A DNA stretch of 64,000 bases from Serinus canaria (Eukaryota > Chordata > Aves > Passeriformes > Fringillidae). The stretch covers positions 37,043,146 to 37,107,145 of the forward strand of contig NC_066343.1 of NCBI RefSeq assembly GCF_022539315.1, given 5' to 3'. The translations under genes were made by a program, and so were the position numbers. The notes beneath the pieces were generated by a model that was given only the letters and a program-made list of their open reading frames with translations, made no database searches and had not been told where the DNA came from. Shown here one piece after another: positions 1-13,175 of the stretch (the first letter of the stretch is position 1; every line of letters begins with the position of its first letter).

Positions 1-366
1 ACCTGAGTAGCAATGCCTTGAAGCTGTGACTTTTGAGTTGTAGCACCAACTCAGATGTAAATCAAAACATTAAAAAGGTGACATTCCTACCTTTGTAATC
101 CTAGACAGAAAAAAAAATCCGCCAGAACCCCTTTTTCCTTGAAGTCTTCTGTGTTGAGCAGCCCTATGTGTCACACAACTTGCTCATTAAACTCTTTACA
201 TGTTTAGCATTGTGTCAGCCCTATTGTTCCTCATTACAGGAGCAAAAGACATAATGGGTCTTCCTATGCTCTGTAAAAGCAGTCAACTGCTTACTACTCT
301 TGAACTCAGTTAAGACAATAAAAGTCTCAGTGGAGAATCCTCTGAGCAGGGACTCCCTGGCTTTCA

Positions 367-690
367 CGTACAAGAGTGTATGGCTTCTTTGCCTTTGCTA
401 AAAGCGAAGTCCCTCGTTAAAGGAAGGGTTAAAAGCCGGCATTCGGGCTCGAGTGCTTACCTCTTGTGAAGTTCTTCCTCTTGCTTTTTCTTGGTATTTA
501 CTTTTGATTATTCTGAGGTTAATGCCTGCAAGAGCTGATAAGTGCTATCAGTTGCTCCTCAAACGATCATTGATGGGACATCTATTTACATCTCTCCCCC
601 GAGAATAGTCCCTTTGATTGGCTTTAACAGCTGATACCTTCAAATTAAGTACCTGTGAGATGTCAGAGGACTTTTCAAGTATGTTGAAAA
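367..690. promoter_or_regulatory. Candidate conserved non-coding element or enhancer
   Basis: This block has about eight CpGs between 367 and 605, well above the surrounding DNA. It has no tandem or interspersed repeat character and no long open frame. It contains a palindromic pair of GATA-type sites (CTGATA at 535-540 and TATCAG at 546-551, 5 bp apart), a CAGCTG E-box near 629 and a TTTGAT-type site near 612. Low repeat content, mixed composition and clustered factor sites are typical of vertebrate developmental enhancers. That reading is inferred from composition; conservation was not tested. Confidence 0.3.
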
Positions 691-2632
691 ACCTTATGTT
701 TTCAAATTTACATATTTACTCATTAACCATTTCATTTTCTTGATTTTATTTCTTTTAAGAACTGACATCGGAAACAGAGGAAATTATCAGACTGTATTCT
801 AATGGTTTAAGATTACAGCAAACAGTGCTTTCAGTCATTTGCCTGCTCGCCATCCTCCTGAATTTCTGCTAGCTGGCAGCTGAGAAACTGGACAAGGGGA
901 AATACTCAGCGTTGATATAACCCTCACCATAAATCATTCATTTCTTCTATAAGCTACAGAAGACTCTTCTACCTGCATGTTGGAGGCAGATTAAGATGTA
1001 CTAGTTAATGTTGGAATACTTGAGTTATTATAAATTCAGATTATATGAATGTGAAGTATTTATTATTATTATTATATTGATATTGCTATCAATGTCTGAT
1101 TCTAACGACTCTTTATCTTCAAAATACTGCTCTTCCAGTGGAAGCAACCCCCCCCAATATTCTGTGCCTGAAGTATTGTAAGTTATAGTAATTTCTTTTG
1201 TACACAGTACAACTCTTATAACAAATAAAGCTGATTTAATTTCTGAAAACTTTTTGTTTAACTTTATTTAAACTTGAAAATTCTTATCTACCGTTTGTCA
1301 TTATATTTTATCTTGTAAGAAAATCACAGGGTAGAATGAGCTAACAGTAATCTGACACCATAAGGAGGGGTTTAAGAGTAGATATCTTCCAAGCCCTAAT
1401 ATAGAAAATTATAAAAGTTTCATAGTCTTTCTTATTTATTACAGCAAAATTGTATATATGTATAATCTGCATAGCAGGAATCAAATCTATTAAGAACACA
1501 TAAGTGATGGTTGTTTGTTTTTTGGGGATTTACTTCATATCCTGGAAATACGAGTGTCTCTTTTTTAAAAATGACAGCAAACAGCAACTTTGTTTAACTT
1601 TTTCTACAGCAATAATCAATTATGTTGATTTATATATAATTTTTAAATTATTATATCTAGGGTGTAAAATACAAAATGTAAGTGCATTTTAGTCTAAGTT
1701 TATAAAGCAGAAACAGTTTTGTTTTGAAAAAAAATTGCAAAGATAAACCTAAAATGTAGCTTCATCCTTTTGGAGTGGAGGTGCCACATACAAACAATCT
1801 TCAAAACAAGATTCATAATTGTATTGACTAAGAAGATATTACTAATGAATAATTCTTGATGTCTTTTAAAAATTCAATATACTTGATCCTTAAAATTTCT
1901 TATTTGTTTGATGCTGCAAATCGAGACAGTCTAGTTCTTAAGCAGAAAAGGATGCAATACTAACAAATGACATAATGTAGTGCCTGCCTTTAAATATATT
2001 ACTCAGAATCAGACTTTTATAGGGAGTCATTGTGTAAAAATATATTCATGTTCAATACTGCAAGTAATTCAGACTACTCCTTCCCAGCTTTAGACTTCTG
2101 CTGAGAGACAAGGCTTCTCACTCTTCACATTATCTACTAGACCAGAAATGCTCTTTCTCCCATTATTTCACACAAACTGGTCTGTACCCATCAGCCTGTG
2201 TTTCCACAGACCATCTTAGGATAATTAAATATCAAAGAGAACAGCTGGAGGAAAATAGCTGTGCCTTTATTTAAGAGATGATGAAATTTCAACAATGCCA
2301 TTATGAAATCATCTTGGCTTGCCATGAAGCATACCCAAGAAGTCTGTAAGCAATACAGCTTGTAATGTGCTTCTAACAGTCTTTACTTTTTAAAGGAAAA
2401 TATGTAGTACAGCAAAAATACATCTGAATTTTTATCCCTGTGGAAAAAATACAGAGCCATTAAAGATTGCAATTAACAAAAGAAAAAGTGTTTTAATACA
2501 TGTTTTACAACAGAACGGCTATTTCTGTTTCAATAACACCCACAGCAGATTTCATCATAAAAAACTGAACTGGAATAACTCTGTATGTCGTGTACCTGCA
2601 AGAGCCACCTTGATGAGGCTATTCATTATCAG

Positions 2633-2661
2633 GTTGGTCTGATTTGCAGAATTAGACCAAC
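2633..2661. repeat. Short imperfect inverted repeat (hairpin)
   Basis: The arms 2633-2644 and 2650-2661 are reverse complements over 12 bp with one mismatch (G against A at the ninth position). They are separated by 5 bases (TGCAG, 2645-2649). It could fold as a small stem-loop. I see no transposon family around it. Confidence 0.6.
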
Positions 2662-4390
2662 TCAAATGTCTTGCAAAAAAACATTTCCCTGCTATGCCAA
2701 AGCATTAGTACAGGGCATCAGATTAGATGTGTGGTTCTGTTTCTACAGTCCCAAAGCATTGCATGGGGAACTTAGATGCACAAGTAGTTTTAATCATGTC
2801 TGTGCAATTTATTACTGACTCTGAATGCCAGAATTTGAATTTTTTCTGGATGAAGAAACAGAGTTTTTGTTTGTTTGATTTTAAGATAACAGTTCCCTTT
2901 CTCTCTATCTTATCCCATTGTAGTCTGTTACTGGAAAATCTGAAAATTCTGCTTCAGGATGGTTTTATTTCCACCATACTATGGCAAAACTACTCCTTCT
3001 GTGTCAGTCAGTTGTGTACGATATCCATCTTGTCTCTGTGTCAGAGCTCTGGAATTGGTGAGGCGAAGGTAGAAGTTCAGTCTGTGTTCCTCACATACTT
3101 CTGAAGTAGAGGCAGCCACAGGAGCCAAATCAGAAGAAAAAAACCTATCTCCTTAAGTTAAAGAAAAACAAGAGTGGAAAAAGAAAAAGCATGCAGAAGC
3201 TATCCCATGTATAGTCTCATTTGCAAATAAAAATGTAACTTAGAGGGAGGAAAGCAGAAATCCCTGAGGAACAAAAGAAAGCATACAGTCACAATCTTTG
3301 CTTAGGTTAAAACTGTCTCCGCTTTTATCTGTCTCCAGCTGTCTGCAAGAGCAGATAAAAGAAAGTATTATTTTCCCCCCCTGTTACCATCTAGGCCTGG
3401 CCAACCTTCTAACAGTGCAATTACAGGCACTTTGCTAAGGTTTGTTTATAGCAAATAGCAATGCTTACTCTTCAGCCTCATGCTAACTCACAGACCACTC
3501 TGTCAAACATGGCACATCCCAGCAAAGTAGACATCTGTCGCTGCAAGTCCATGCATGTGCCTTCTCTCTGTGCAGCCACATTTGGGCAGGGGGGAGACCC
3601 TCAAAGAGAAGCATTTATCGGATGATCCACAGGGCCCCAGAGCCCAAGATCTTTTCCTTCTCGCAGTTGACTCCAGAACTAAAACAAATGGTGCTTCTTG
3701 CAGCTGGCCTCAGTGGCTTCGCCCTTGCAATTGCTCCAGCCTCCATCACTCCTAGGGGCATGCCACAGCTGATAAGAGCCCAAACTGGCTGAGAACGTGG
3801 TGGAGAGCTCTGCTGCTAGGCACAGACCTGCAGGGGGATGCTGCCATCTGCCCCTAACACACTGCCCATTTAAAGGAAGGGATTAGTTTTGCATAAGGCC
3901 ATGTAGTGCACCGAGGTGCACACACAGACCTGTAAAAGCTAACTTTCAGGTACCAGATACTGAGGAAGTGTCACTTATGTGTCTCTGAGTATCTGATGGT
4001 TATCTCTTGAGATGACTTTATTCCCATCAACACGGGGTTCTGTTGCTCCTGAGAAGTGCTAATGGTACCTATAGGTGCCAATAGCCTTCTCTCACCTAGA
4101 GAGAAGCCAGCCAAAACAGAATTAGAAGCAATTTCCCACACTTGTTTATCCGGAGTTTTTGGGGGTCCTTTTTGTTTTTAATTGGCATACTTGAGATTGC
4201 TAAGGTTGTATTTAACAATTCATCTTTCATTAACTCTGATAGTGTCAGGCTATACATCTGGGTCATTACACCCTCAAATTTCATACACCTGAGCAAAAAT
4301 ACAGTAAATTTATATTTTGTCTTCCATCAATTGGAAGGGTAATATAATACAGCAGGCTGGCTCACACATTGAGTGGCCCTGTGAATTAGA

Positions 4391-4515
4391 ATCACATAAT
4401 AATAGAATATTCTGATTTGGAAAGTACCCACAAGGATCAACAAGTCCAATTCCTGTATCCACACAGGACAAGCTAAAAGTTAAAGCATATATTTAGGAGC
4501 ATTTTCCAAAGTTAC
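4391..4515 (-). mobile_element. CR1 LINE 3' end, 5'-truncated
   Basis: Read on the plus strand, this is the complement of a CR1 3' terminus. An ATAATAGAATATTCTGATTTGG start gives way to the motif for 'ground to the following line ACCCACAAGGATCA', the phrase TCCAATTCCTG and a GCATTTTCCAAA end. These match the 3' untranslated end of avian CR1 elements, including the degenerate short-repeat tail next to 4391. Only about 125 bp remain, so no reverse transcriptase is present. CR1 copies are commonly truncated at the 5' end because reverse transcription starts at the 3' end. It is of the same tail type as the copy at 21149-21649. Confidence 0.8.
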
Positions 4516-7500
4516 AGGTGTATATCTCATGGAGGCCTATCTAGCTGCCCTGCAATCATCATCTGTAATTCACAGTCTGCCTCATCTTTTACAGCACAGT
4601 CATGTACAAGCACCGGAGACTTAACGACAACACAGCAGCTGTGTACTTGCCCTATGCAAAATTACTCAGCTTTGTGAGTACTCCTTGTGATTGCAAAGCA
4701 CCTTCTTGGTCAGAGAAGATATTAAAACCTGTAATTCCCTCCGCATTTGGCTGATTGACCTTGCCCTTGGCTTATGCTGCTGTGAGGGTGACTTCTTGAT
4801 AAGGTCGTGAAGCTGCCATATGTCACTGGAATAAAACCAGATGCCTTATGCATGTTGGGTCTAGCATTTGTCTTCAGGTACATGTGGGTTCAGAAATAGC
4901 CTTCATTAGCAGCTGTCTTCATCTGCTGCAACACAACCATACCTTTACAAAACTAGAATTTGTAATCAAACTGAAGTGAGGCATCAGTTCAGATACTATT
5001 TTTTTGATAACATTTGGATGAAATGCTGGGAATGAACTTTGAGGGCAGAAGCACTGGTAAAATCTCAAAAGCAAACAGCCAGAAAGACACTGGCATTACA
5101 GTTAAAGGAAGCACACTGTCCAGCTGAGCCTCCAGCAGCTGGTCTTTCTTTGACATCTGAAATACTTCTCTGAGCATCACACTTTTTCTGGGGCATAGCT
5201 TGTCACCTTTCACTGGCTTTCTGTGAGCAGAAATAGACACACAACCTGTGAGGCTCCAAATCAAAGAACAGGGTCTGGCAGGACTATGACAGTCATTTTC
5301 AACCCTTCCACACAGAGTTTTCTGTCACTGGACAGCAAACAGTGCTGAACATTAAATTCCTTTGTAGGCATGGCACATAACATCCTGTGTCTCTTACCAG
5401 CAATATGTCTTTCTGCCTGGTCTCTACAATACTATGTTTGTATCTTCCCAATAAATAGAAAGATCCCTGTGATCCATCCTACTTATAAATCATTACAAAA
5501 GGTTATAAACAAGAATAAATCTCATATATATATGAGAAAGAAACAAAAGAACAAAGAAACCTTTTTCTCACCAAAGAAACAAATAGCTCTGTCTCCTGTG
5601 CTGACATAAAAGCTCTTGTCAAATTCTAGGAAGTTTTGTGGGGAAAATTGTGCTTCATGTTTTTGAGTCACCAAGATTAGGTCCTTTCAAAAAGTATGAA
5701 AAGGAGTATCAGGAAAATAAATAAGTAAATATAAAGAAGTGGTACAATGCCGAAAAGACGATATTTGCAAGAGCATCTTTATGCACAACAAGCAGAGAGT
5801 CAGGATCAAAAATAAAAATTGGTGTCAAAGAACCTTCTCACCTGACTCTGTTCATGAACTCTTTTAAAGAGTGTTTCTTGGACCAAAACCTTTTCTTAAA
5901 AAAAACCCAAAAGATTATCAGACATGTCAAGTCCTATGCTCACATGTCAGTCTTGTTCTTCCAATCCCCACATTATGTTTCTTCCCCTCAAATTTGTTTA
6001 ATACAGCACTAGTACTGAAGATACTTCTTGCACAAGAAGGAAATCTCTCCATGAAATCAATATGCCTGTACACCTAATTAGCTTTGAAGGTGTGTTATGG
6101 AGGCCATGTGATGTTATAATGGATTGAGCTCTGTTTTCTTGTCTGTTAGGCTGGTGTTGGTTTGCTAAATCATGTCAACAACATTTATGACACATTTTGG
6201 TAAAAGAGACAGAAATTTCTTATTGCTTTTAACGTCAGTCTTTAGTGGAAATAAGAAATACTGCAGCAGGCTCCTTGTTCTGTGTCTCTGCCTTCCAGTG
6301 TTCTTTAGAGAGGCTATACCCCAGCACTCTCTGTGTGGACACCCTCTGTGTGGAAAAAGACTTGTGCAGATATGCTGTGCGGTGCATCTCCAGTAGTGCA
6401 ACAAGCTGAAACAAAAGCCAATTAAGTTCATTCTTATGTATGTTCTTCTTTTATCTGAGCACACATAATATGCCTTGTCACAAGCTATTGCTAACCAAAA
6501 ATATATGGAGGCCAAACTCCAGTCCAACAACTCAGGCAATCATTAAACAGGGAATCACCCATGCAGGTAAAACTAGGTAGCAAATATGAATTCCAGGAGC
6601 CAAGTATATATACCCAATGTTGCAACGTTCTCAAGTAGTTTGAGTAGACAACAAGACCACACAGGCATGTGTCCACTGTCCTCTTTGTAGTTGTATCATC
6701 CACAGTCAGACAGGTCCATTCACTTATCCATCCAAAATGTTGTTTTCTCATTGTATTGGCTTAATTCCCAGATCTTGCTGACAGAGGGATGTAGCAGAGA
6801 CACACAGCAAAAGTGAAGAGGAGCCCACAGTTAGACTAGCCAAAACTGGCTATGTAACCACTGCTTTAATGTTAACAGCTTAGTTAGAAAGATTGTCAGT
6901 CTTAGCTTCAAAAGAAGACATCAACATGCAGAGACAATGTAAAAACTAAATGCCAATGGGCAAAAAATCTGTTCCTGAATTTCCACTATAGTATCTCAAC
7001 AGTACAAAATCCTATGGGAACAAGAGAAAAAGATCATTATTTACTTGGCAGTAGTGAGACCATTAATTGAATATTACATAACATTTTGTTATCTTCTCTT
7101 TATAGATACTGAAATGTGTAGAAGTTTCAGGGAAAAAAATAGACAGGTATGATTTAACATATGAAAACAGACACTCCAATGAAAAATGGAGAAAATTCAG
7201 TTAATTATGAAAGCAAGAATTCTGAGTAACTTGTTCTCTCAGAGGATCACATGGGAAGATACTGAAGCCCATAAGTTTATTAAACTGACAGAGCCATTTT
7301 TACTGTTTTACACAGAACTGCCCCAATGCAGACAGTGTAGCTTTCACTAGGAAACAAAAATGCCAGTGTTAACACCAGTGTCAAGAATTTAGATTCACTT
7401 AGTATTTGCAGAAAGGCTGTTTGTTAAAAGTTTATCAAGCAGATGAACTGGCACTGTGGTGTGAATGTTGGGGAGTGTGTGTGTCTGTGTCCAGCAAATA

Positions 7501-10500
7501 AGGCCAGTTCTGGAGCAGGCTTTGATGTCACAATCAGTGGAGGTTCCTCAAGTGAAGAAAGAGAAATCCTGAAGAAAACAAGAGAAGCAGATGAGGCATT
7601 ATTAGGTAGCTGTGGGCTGATTAATTGTAAATAGTAACATTAAAAGCCATGAACATGAATTGCAATCAAAACCACTGTGCTAGAACACAGCTATATTATT
7701 TACAGTGTGTAGCTTCTAGTGTGCCTACAAGCCCTGACCAAGGTTGAGATTTTTCTCTGCTGGGCACTGTGCAAGTGCACAAGAAGAATGTTCCTGTCCT
7801 CAGCAGCTGATACACTGATGGAATCTTTTCTTACAGTTAACAGAGTATCTGCCACTGCAGTCTGGCTCCATATTCCAAGGCAAAATTCTTGGCATGCACA
7901 CACACACCTACTTCAGTCATCTTTCATAAGTCATGTTGGTTTTACTGTTTATTTTCCATCTCCTCTGTACTGCTCCTCAATGACAACATCAGCATAGGCA
8001 CCAGTCACCAGGAGATGGCATCATTAGGAGTTAACAACACTGACTCTTAAACTTTGCAGTCAGATAACAAGTGTGAGACTGAATATAGCACTAATGAATG
8101 AATTCCTGAGCCTCACAGGACTGATAAAAACTAACATTCTCAAAGCAAACCATAGCAAGTATTCAAATGCAAGGTGTAGATTTCTCAAATGTAATTTTCA
8201 AAAGATGAAGCTGCTAATATCTGCTGCTGTGGCTACTAACCATGCATCCCTCTGTATGAACTAAGGCTGAGCATATTGTCAACACTTAGCAAAGACTGTT
8301 CTTACTATGGAATTCATGAGAGGCAGCTTTTCCTAGGCAATTAAGAAAAAGAAAAATCTTGGGCTGGTAAAAGTAGCATACAATTATGCAAATGTTTTCA
8401 CAGATAAGATTTATAAAAGTTATAGGAAATATTCAAGCGCTTCTCATATGATCATTCTACTCATGTTAAAGCAAACTTGCAGAAAGTGAATAAGCTTGAT
8501 CTGACCTACTGCAGGGATGAGCAGTGATTCTTGTATCATTGTGCAAAGTCTTAGAGAAAGTAAAATAATTGCCTTTAATCTTACTGTACTATCAAAGAGA
8601 CTAAGGAACCCACTTGCTGGGTTAAGTGTGTCAAAAAGACAAATTATACCAGCTCTGTGTGCATGGATTCTGAGGTGTTGAATACTAATTTTAAAGGAAT
8701 TTTATCAGATAGCCAGATGAAAAGAAGTAACAGGGACTTGTTACTTTTCAAGAGTATATGCTTTCCCTGGCTGCTGGCAATTAAAGTTTGACAGCTTTTC
8801 AAGATAAACATATAAAATGGGCTTGAAAATATTTGTTTGCAAAATATTCTGGTCTTAGGATACTTTATAGAGTGGAGGTAGAAATTTTAAAAAAGCATTA
8901 TATTTTGATAAGATTGTTTGGAGACACCATAAATAAGTACATGATGATAGCTTAATTAAAATATTTCAGAGAACTCAGTCTTATAGATTGATGATAAAGA
9001 GGAATATGTGTCAGTGTGTGAAATAACATTCCCAAGAGATAATTTAGTTATCTGTGGCATTTATTGTTTTTCCTTAACATTCTCAAGCACTGACCTTGAT
9101 ATTCTGCTTTTGCAATTATCTTATATGTAATAAAAATATTTCTTTAATAATTCAAAATATACTGAAACAGACACTGTCATATTGGCTGCCTGGTGTCTTT
9201 TACTGTATCTTTCTGCTCCTGAATACTGATGAGAACTGCTGCTAGGCAAACTGAAGAGTTGCTTTAACCTTATAAAAAGCTGTGAGGAAATAGCTCTGCC
9301 TGTGATAACACTTTCAGGAACTAAGAATAAAACAGACTAGTATGTCAGTTATGCCAGTGTATCTCAAATCACAGAATTATTAAGGCAAGGAAAAACAATA
9401 TGATGCTCCGGGTGGTGAACTTTCTTTTAGTGAGTTGATGAAAGGTCTGTGCTGGATGTCCATTTTCCAACTTCATGCAATATCTTTAAGGGTCCAGCTA
9501 GGCTGACACCATACCTGTACACCCATTTAAAAGCAGCTGAAAAACCTTCAGGTTTTTATCTGTTCTTCCAAAAAGCTTTCACATATTGGTATAATACAGT
9601 CTCACTACATATTTGCTCTCTCCTTGCCAAGTCTACCTGCAAGCCCACAAACATCCCACATTCATTTCCAAACAGCAAGTCTACTCATCTTCAATTTTGA
9701 TATGTGAAAGTGTTTTCTGCCCAAAATGCTTCTAGCTGTCACATGGTGCTGACATGCTTACAGGACTGTGAAGGATCATCTTCCACAGAGTCTGCTCTCT
9801 CCTACAAATTTGGAATAAGCTCAAGAGATCCAAGATCTGATTTCTACTCCTTCTATGAAGAAAAGGCCCCAAGAAGACCCAAGGCAGCTGAGTTTCAGGA
9901 ACAGCCTGAAGATAAAGTAGGCAAAGATCAGCTCTAAGAGCCAAAGAGCCAGCTGTAAGAATTGATCAAACAAGAAATTTTAGTAATTCTTCTTTTAAGG
10001 TCACGTTTAAGAGGCAATTTAGGAAGGAAAAAGTGCAGAAGCAGTAATATACTTCTAAGCCTGGTAAATGCTACTCCTCATCCTTAATCTAACCAAAAGA
10101 AATGAAAATAACAAAAAGGATTTTTCCAGTTATGGCTGAAAATTGCAACAGATTATTTTATAGATTGTGGGTACGATGGATTCACTTTGGTTGAAAGGTC
10201 TATGGTCCCCCACAGACAGACTTGCAGGATATTTCTTTGGTCCCCTTTTTATTCTTCACCAGTGTTTATGTTTCAGGAAGGAATAACAACCCAGAACATA
10301 CAATCAATATGGTTTTTAACCATTTTTGAGTAACCTGGTTAAAAAAATCACCCCAAATTTATCTTTGCATAAGTGATTGTAGTGGCCATGAGCGTGGAAA
10401 CTCATTCCAAAGATAAATCTGGAAAGGAGAGGCCAGTTTCTTCACAAGTACCTGGTACAAATAGTGTGTGGTGGAATTCTGAAGCATAACTTCTTGTTTA

Positions 10501-10610
10501 GTGAGGCCTAAAAATATTGAGATATGTACAAAACACACAGGAACATATTATGGGTACAGGGGTGAAGTCACAGGGAATAGGGCCTATGTTACTTGAAGGA
10601 GTCTCTAACT
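4516..10610. other. AT-rich non-coding stretch, no gene seen
   Basis: No family-level match, splice-bounded coding exon or obvious repeat was found. Overlapping open frames on both strands at 6165-6751 and 7700-7997 look like chance: they are AT-rich, lack recognisable domains and occur in opposing frames. A short CR1-like start (ATCACAGAATTATTAAGG near 9368) is too brief to call. Confidence 0.55.
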
Positions 10611-10930
10611 TGTGTGTTAGGTTTGCACATTTTTTAATCACCTTGTGATGTTTTGCCTTGGTGCACGCAGTCACCTGGTTCTGCTAATTAGAGAAGCTGC
10701 TGAAGGACACAGGCAGCTCCTCACAGGCTCACACAGTTGTTAGCAGGTAACTTCAGCCCCAGCTAATGGTGAAACCACGGCAGACAAGGAGGAAGTGGTC
10801 ATATAAGAGCTGTCACTTTGCAGATGTGTAATAGGAGCTCATCGTTGTAAAGAGGAGGTGCTGCCTATCAAATTCCTCAAAAGGCTCAATGTCCTTGAAA
10901 ATAAATGGTGAGCTCTCTTAAAAATCTTAA
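10611..10930 (+). mobile_element. Possible old solo LTR
   Basis: The segment begins with TGTGTGTTAGGTTTGC, carries a TATA box (TATAAG, 10802-10807) and has an AATAAA signal 98 bp later (10900-10905). This TG start, TATA box and poly(A) signal order is the layout of a retroviral LTR. I do not recognise the family, cannot fix the 3' boundary, and see no clear target-site duplication, so it could also be unique DNA with a chance TATA box. Confidence 0.3.
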
Positions 10931-12167
10931 AAAAATTAAGTTTCAAAATAGTGGTGGGACTGTTGAAAAACAGCTACAAAGGATGAACATAAACCAGATC
11001 TGGTTTTGTGATGAGAATCACAGATGTCTCCCAACTGCCTACACAAGATCATGAGTATGAGTCAAATGGGGGAGTTACAAGGGATTCAAGCTGCACTCTT
11101 GGCACTGGCAGCCTTCTTGTCAGGATCAGAGGAACCATTGGTACTGATTTCATGGGGCTTACTTTATATTGAAGGAGGTTTCTATTTCAGGCCTATTTCT
11201 TTCATAGGGTCATTGGTTTATGTAGTTACCTTAACACCAGCACGTAAGAGGGATTTTTTGACTCTGCATCAACAGTCTCCTTTGTCCATATGGCTTTTCA
11301 TTTTCATAGCTAATAAGCACTTGTGACTCACCAATGTGTGTTGTGGTTGCTGACCCCAAGGTCCCAAGAATATTTGCACAAGCTGTGGCACAATTTGGAA
11401 AAAGGGTAGATGCAACAGGAGAACAGCCCACCTAAGGACTTCTCAGAGATTTCCACACTTTCTTGTTTTCACCCTACTAGTCCAAAGCACTCAAGTTAAT
11501 GCACTTCCACTAGCAATTTTTACAATCATCCAACACTTTCATCCATGAGGCAGCTCTCTGACAAGAAAGTCAGTGACTGATTCAGATGCTTGAGATCTAC
11601 TTGAAAGACATGTACAGCATGCACAGCAAATGTACAGCATTAATGCTATTCACAGCCAGAAGGTAACTGATGCATAATGCAGCCCAATAGGGTTAGGTCC
11701 TCTCATCCCATTAAATAGGTATTTTCCAGAAATTATTGATATGGTAAATTTTAATGTACATGTACAACATAATGGCTAGAAATTTTGATCAGTTAGCCTA
11801 TAGGAAGGACTAGATAGAGAAAGAACAAGAAAGAGAAACATACTTGCTTTGAACATAAAGTAGTACAGTAAACATATTTGCTGAGTGGTGAAGCCCCATG
11901 GATGCTGTGTTGTCCTGATCAGAAGTGACAATGACACAAATGCTGACAATAATAATATTCCCTTCAAGACAAAAAATTTCTAAACACAGGTGGAAAGCAA
12001 AAAAGTATATTTCCTCCTGCTGTGTATGGGTCTCCTTTCAGACATTAAATAACCTTTAAATACTTAGAAGTTACTAATTTTGCTGGTTCATTTAATGAAG
12101 TTGTTAATTCTTCTGCAAATCTAGAAGTAGATCAGCCTTATCCTCTATTGTTAGAAGGAGTTATATT
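10931..12167. other. Non-coding stretch, no gene seen
   Basis: Nothing supportable beyond short oddities. The phrase ATGTACAGCAT occurs twice, 20 bp apart (11610-11620 and 11630-11640), and a 12-bp self-palindrome TGTACATGTACA sits at 11755-11766. Open frames here are at background length. Confidence 0.5.
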
Positions 12168-13175
12168 AATCTTAGAATACTTTGTGTTAGAAGGTTTGTT
12201 CAAAGCCACCTAATCCTATGCCCCTGCCGTAAGCACTGATACCTTTCACTAGATCAGGCTCCTCAGAGCCCTGTCTAGCATGACCTTGAATGTTCCAGGT
12301 ATGGGTCATCTACCATTTACTTGGGCAATCTGTTTGGTGTTTCACTAGCCTCATCATAAAAATATTCTTCCTGTATTTATTTTGAATATACTGTGTTTCA
12401 GTTTAAAACCTTTACCCCTTGTTCTTCCACAACAGGTCCTACTAAAAAGGTATTAAGGTAGCCATGACCCCTTCCCTTGTCCACTGATGTAGTCACTCCA
12501 TCTCCAGAGGCCCCTGGGTCAGTCAGGAAGGACTTGCCCTTAGTGAAATCATGCTGGTTGTCTTGAATCACCTCCCCATTCTCCATGTGCCTAAGCACAG
12601 CTTCTAGGAGGATCTGTTCCAGGAACTTCCCAGCCACAGAGGTGATGCTGACAGGCCAGTAGGTCCCAGGATCTTCCTTTCTATCCATTTAAAAGACTAG
12701 GTGCATTGTCCCCCTTCTTCCAATTACCTGGAACTCCACCAGACTGCCATGACTTTTCAAATATGGAGTGTGGCTTGGTGGCTACGTCAGCCAATTTCCT
12801 CAGGGATTTTTTTGGAATACATCGTGTGAGGTCCCAAAAACTAATGTACATTCAGGTTCCGCAGGCGGCCATGAACCAGAGCTTTACTTACACTGGGAAG
12901 GACTTTGCTCCAAGTCCCTGTCTTGAAGTCCACTCGTGGCAGAGGTGTAGGAAGAGAGAAGGCCATTGAAAACTGAGGCAAAAATGTTGTTGAGTACCTC
13001 AGCTATCTCTTCATCCATTGTTACCCATCTGCCAGTCATGCCAGTCCTATCAGGATCAGATCCATCCAGACCTGCAGTTAGAATAATAAAAGGCAGACTG
13101 GTCTCTTCTGTCAAAGCTATTTTTGAGCCACCTCCTGGCAGCTTCCTCCATATCTGAACTGTGTGCTTCATCCAC
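12168..13175 (-). mobile_element. CR1 LINE with reverse transcriptase remnants and internal deletion
   Basis: This is a degenerate CR1 non-LTR retrotransposon. On the minus strand, 13171-12884 encodes the segment before the RT core, including the DEEIAEVLNNIFASVF motif. A frameshifted LRNLNVH piece followed by a stop lies near 12850. The region 12760-12690 gives the FEKSWQSG/VPGNWKKG type motif, and 12688-12460 gives the RT motif 1-2 region ([18 protein letters not shown], then QHDFTKGKS). The frame then jumps at about 12450 into the CR1 3' untranslated end (12168-12450, with the CCCCTGCC and CACTAGATCAGG phrases). The RT palm with its YADD catalytic residues and the rest of ORF2 are missing. 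The element is also truncated at its 5' end. It is a dead pseudogene copy with no expected activity. Confidence 0.9.
12398..13171 (-). pseudogene. Broken CR1 ORF2 (reverse transcriptase) fragment
   Basis: Two open blocks lie in the same minus-strand frame: 13171-12884 (95 codons) and 12688-12398 (96 codons). They are separated by a region with at least one frameshift and one in-frame stop. Intact CR1 ORF2 encodes an endonuclease, a reverse transcriptase and a C-terminal region of roughly 900 residues or more. Here only the linker before the RT and the first RT motifs survive. The last ~17 codons of the second block derive from 3' untranslated sequence fused in by the deletion. No functional protein is expected. 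Confidence 0.85.

Larger units (their letters stand above)
1..4390. other. AT-rich non-coding stretch, no gene seen
   Basis: No open frame exceeds about 125 codons and none resembles a known protein. No CR1 or LTR signature is visible. The stretch holds two items listed separately: a CpG-richer candidate regulatory block (367-690) and a short imperfect hairpin (2633-2661). The rest is AT-rich DNA with short A and T runs, as expected for an intron or intergenic region of an amniote. Confidence 0.6.
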
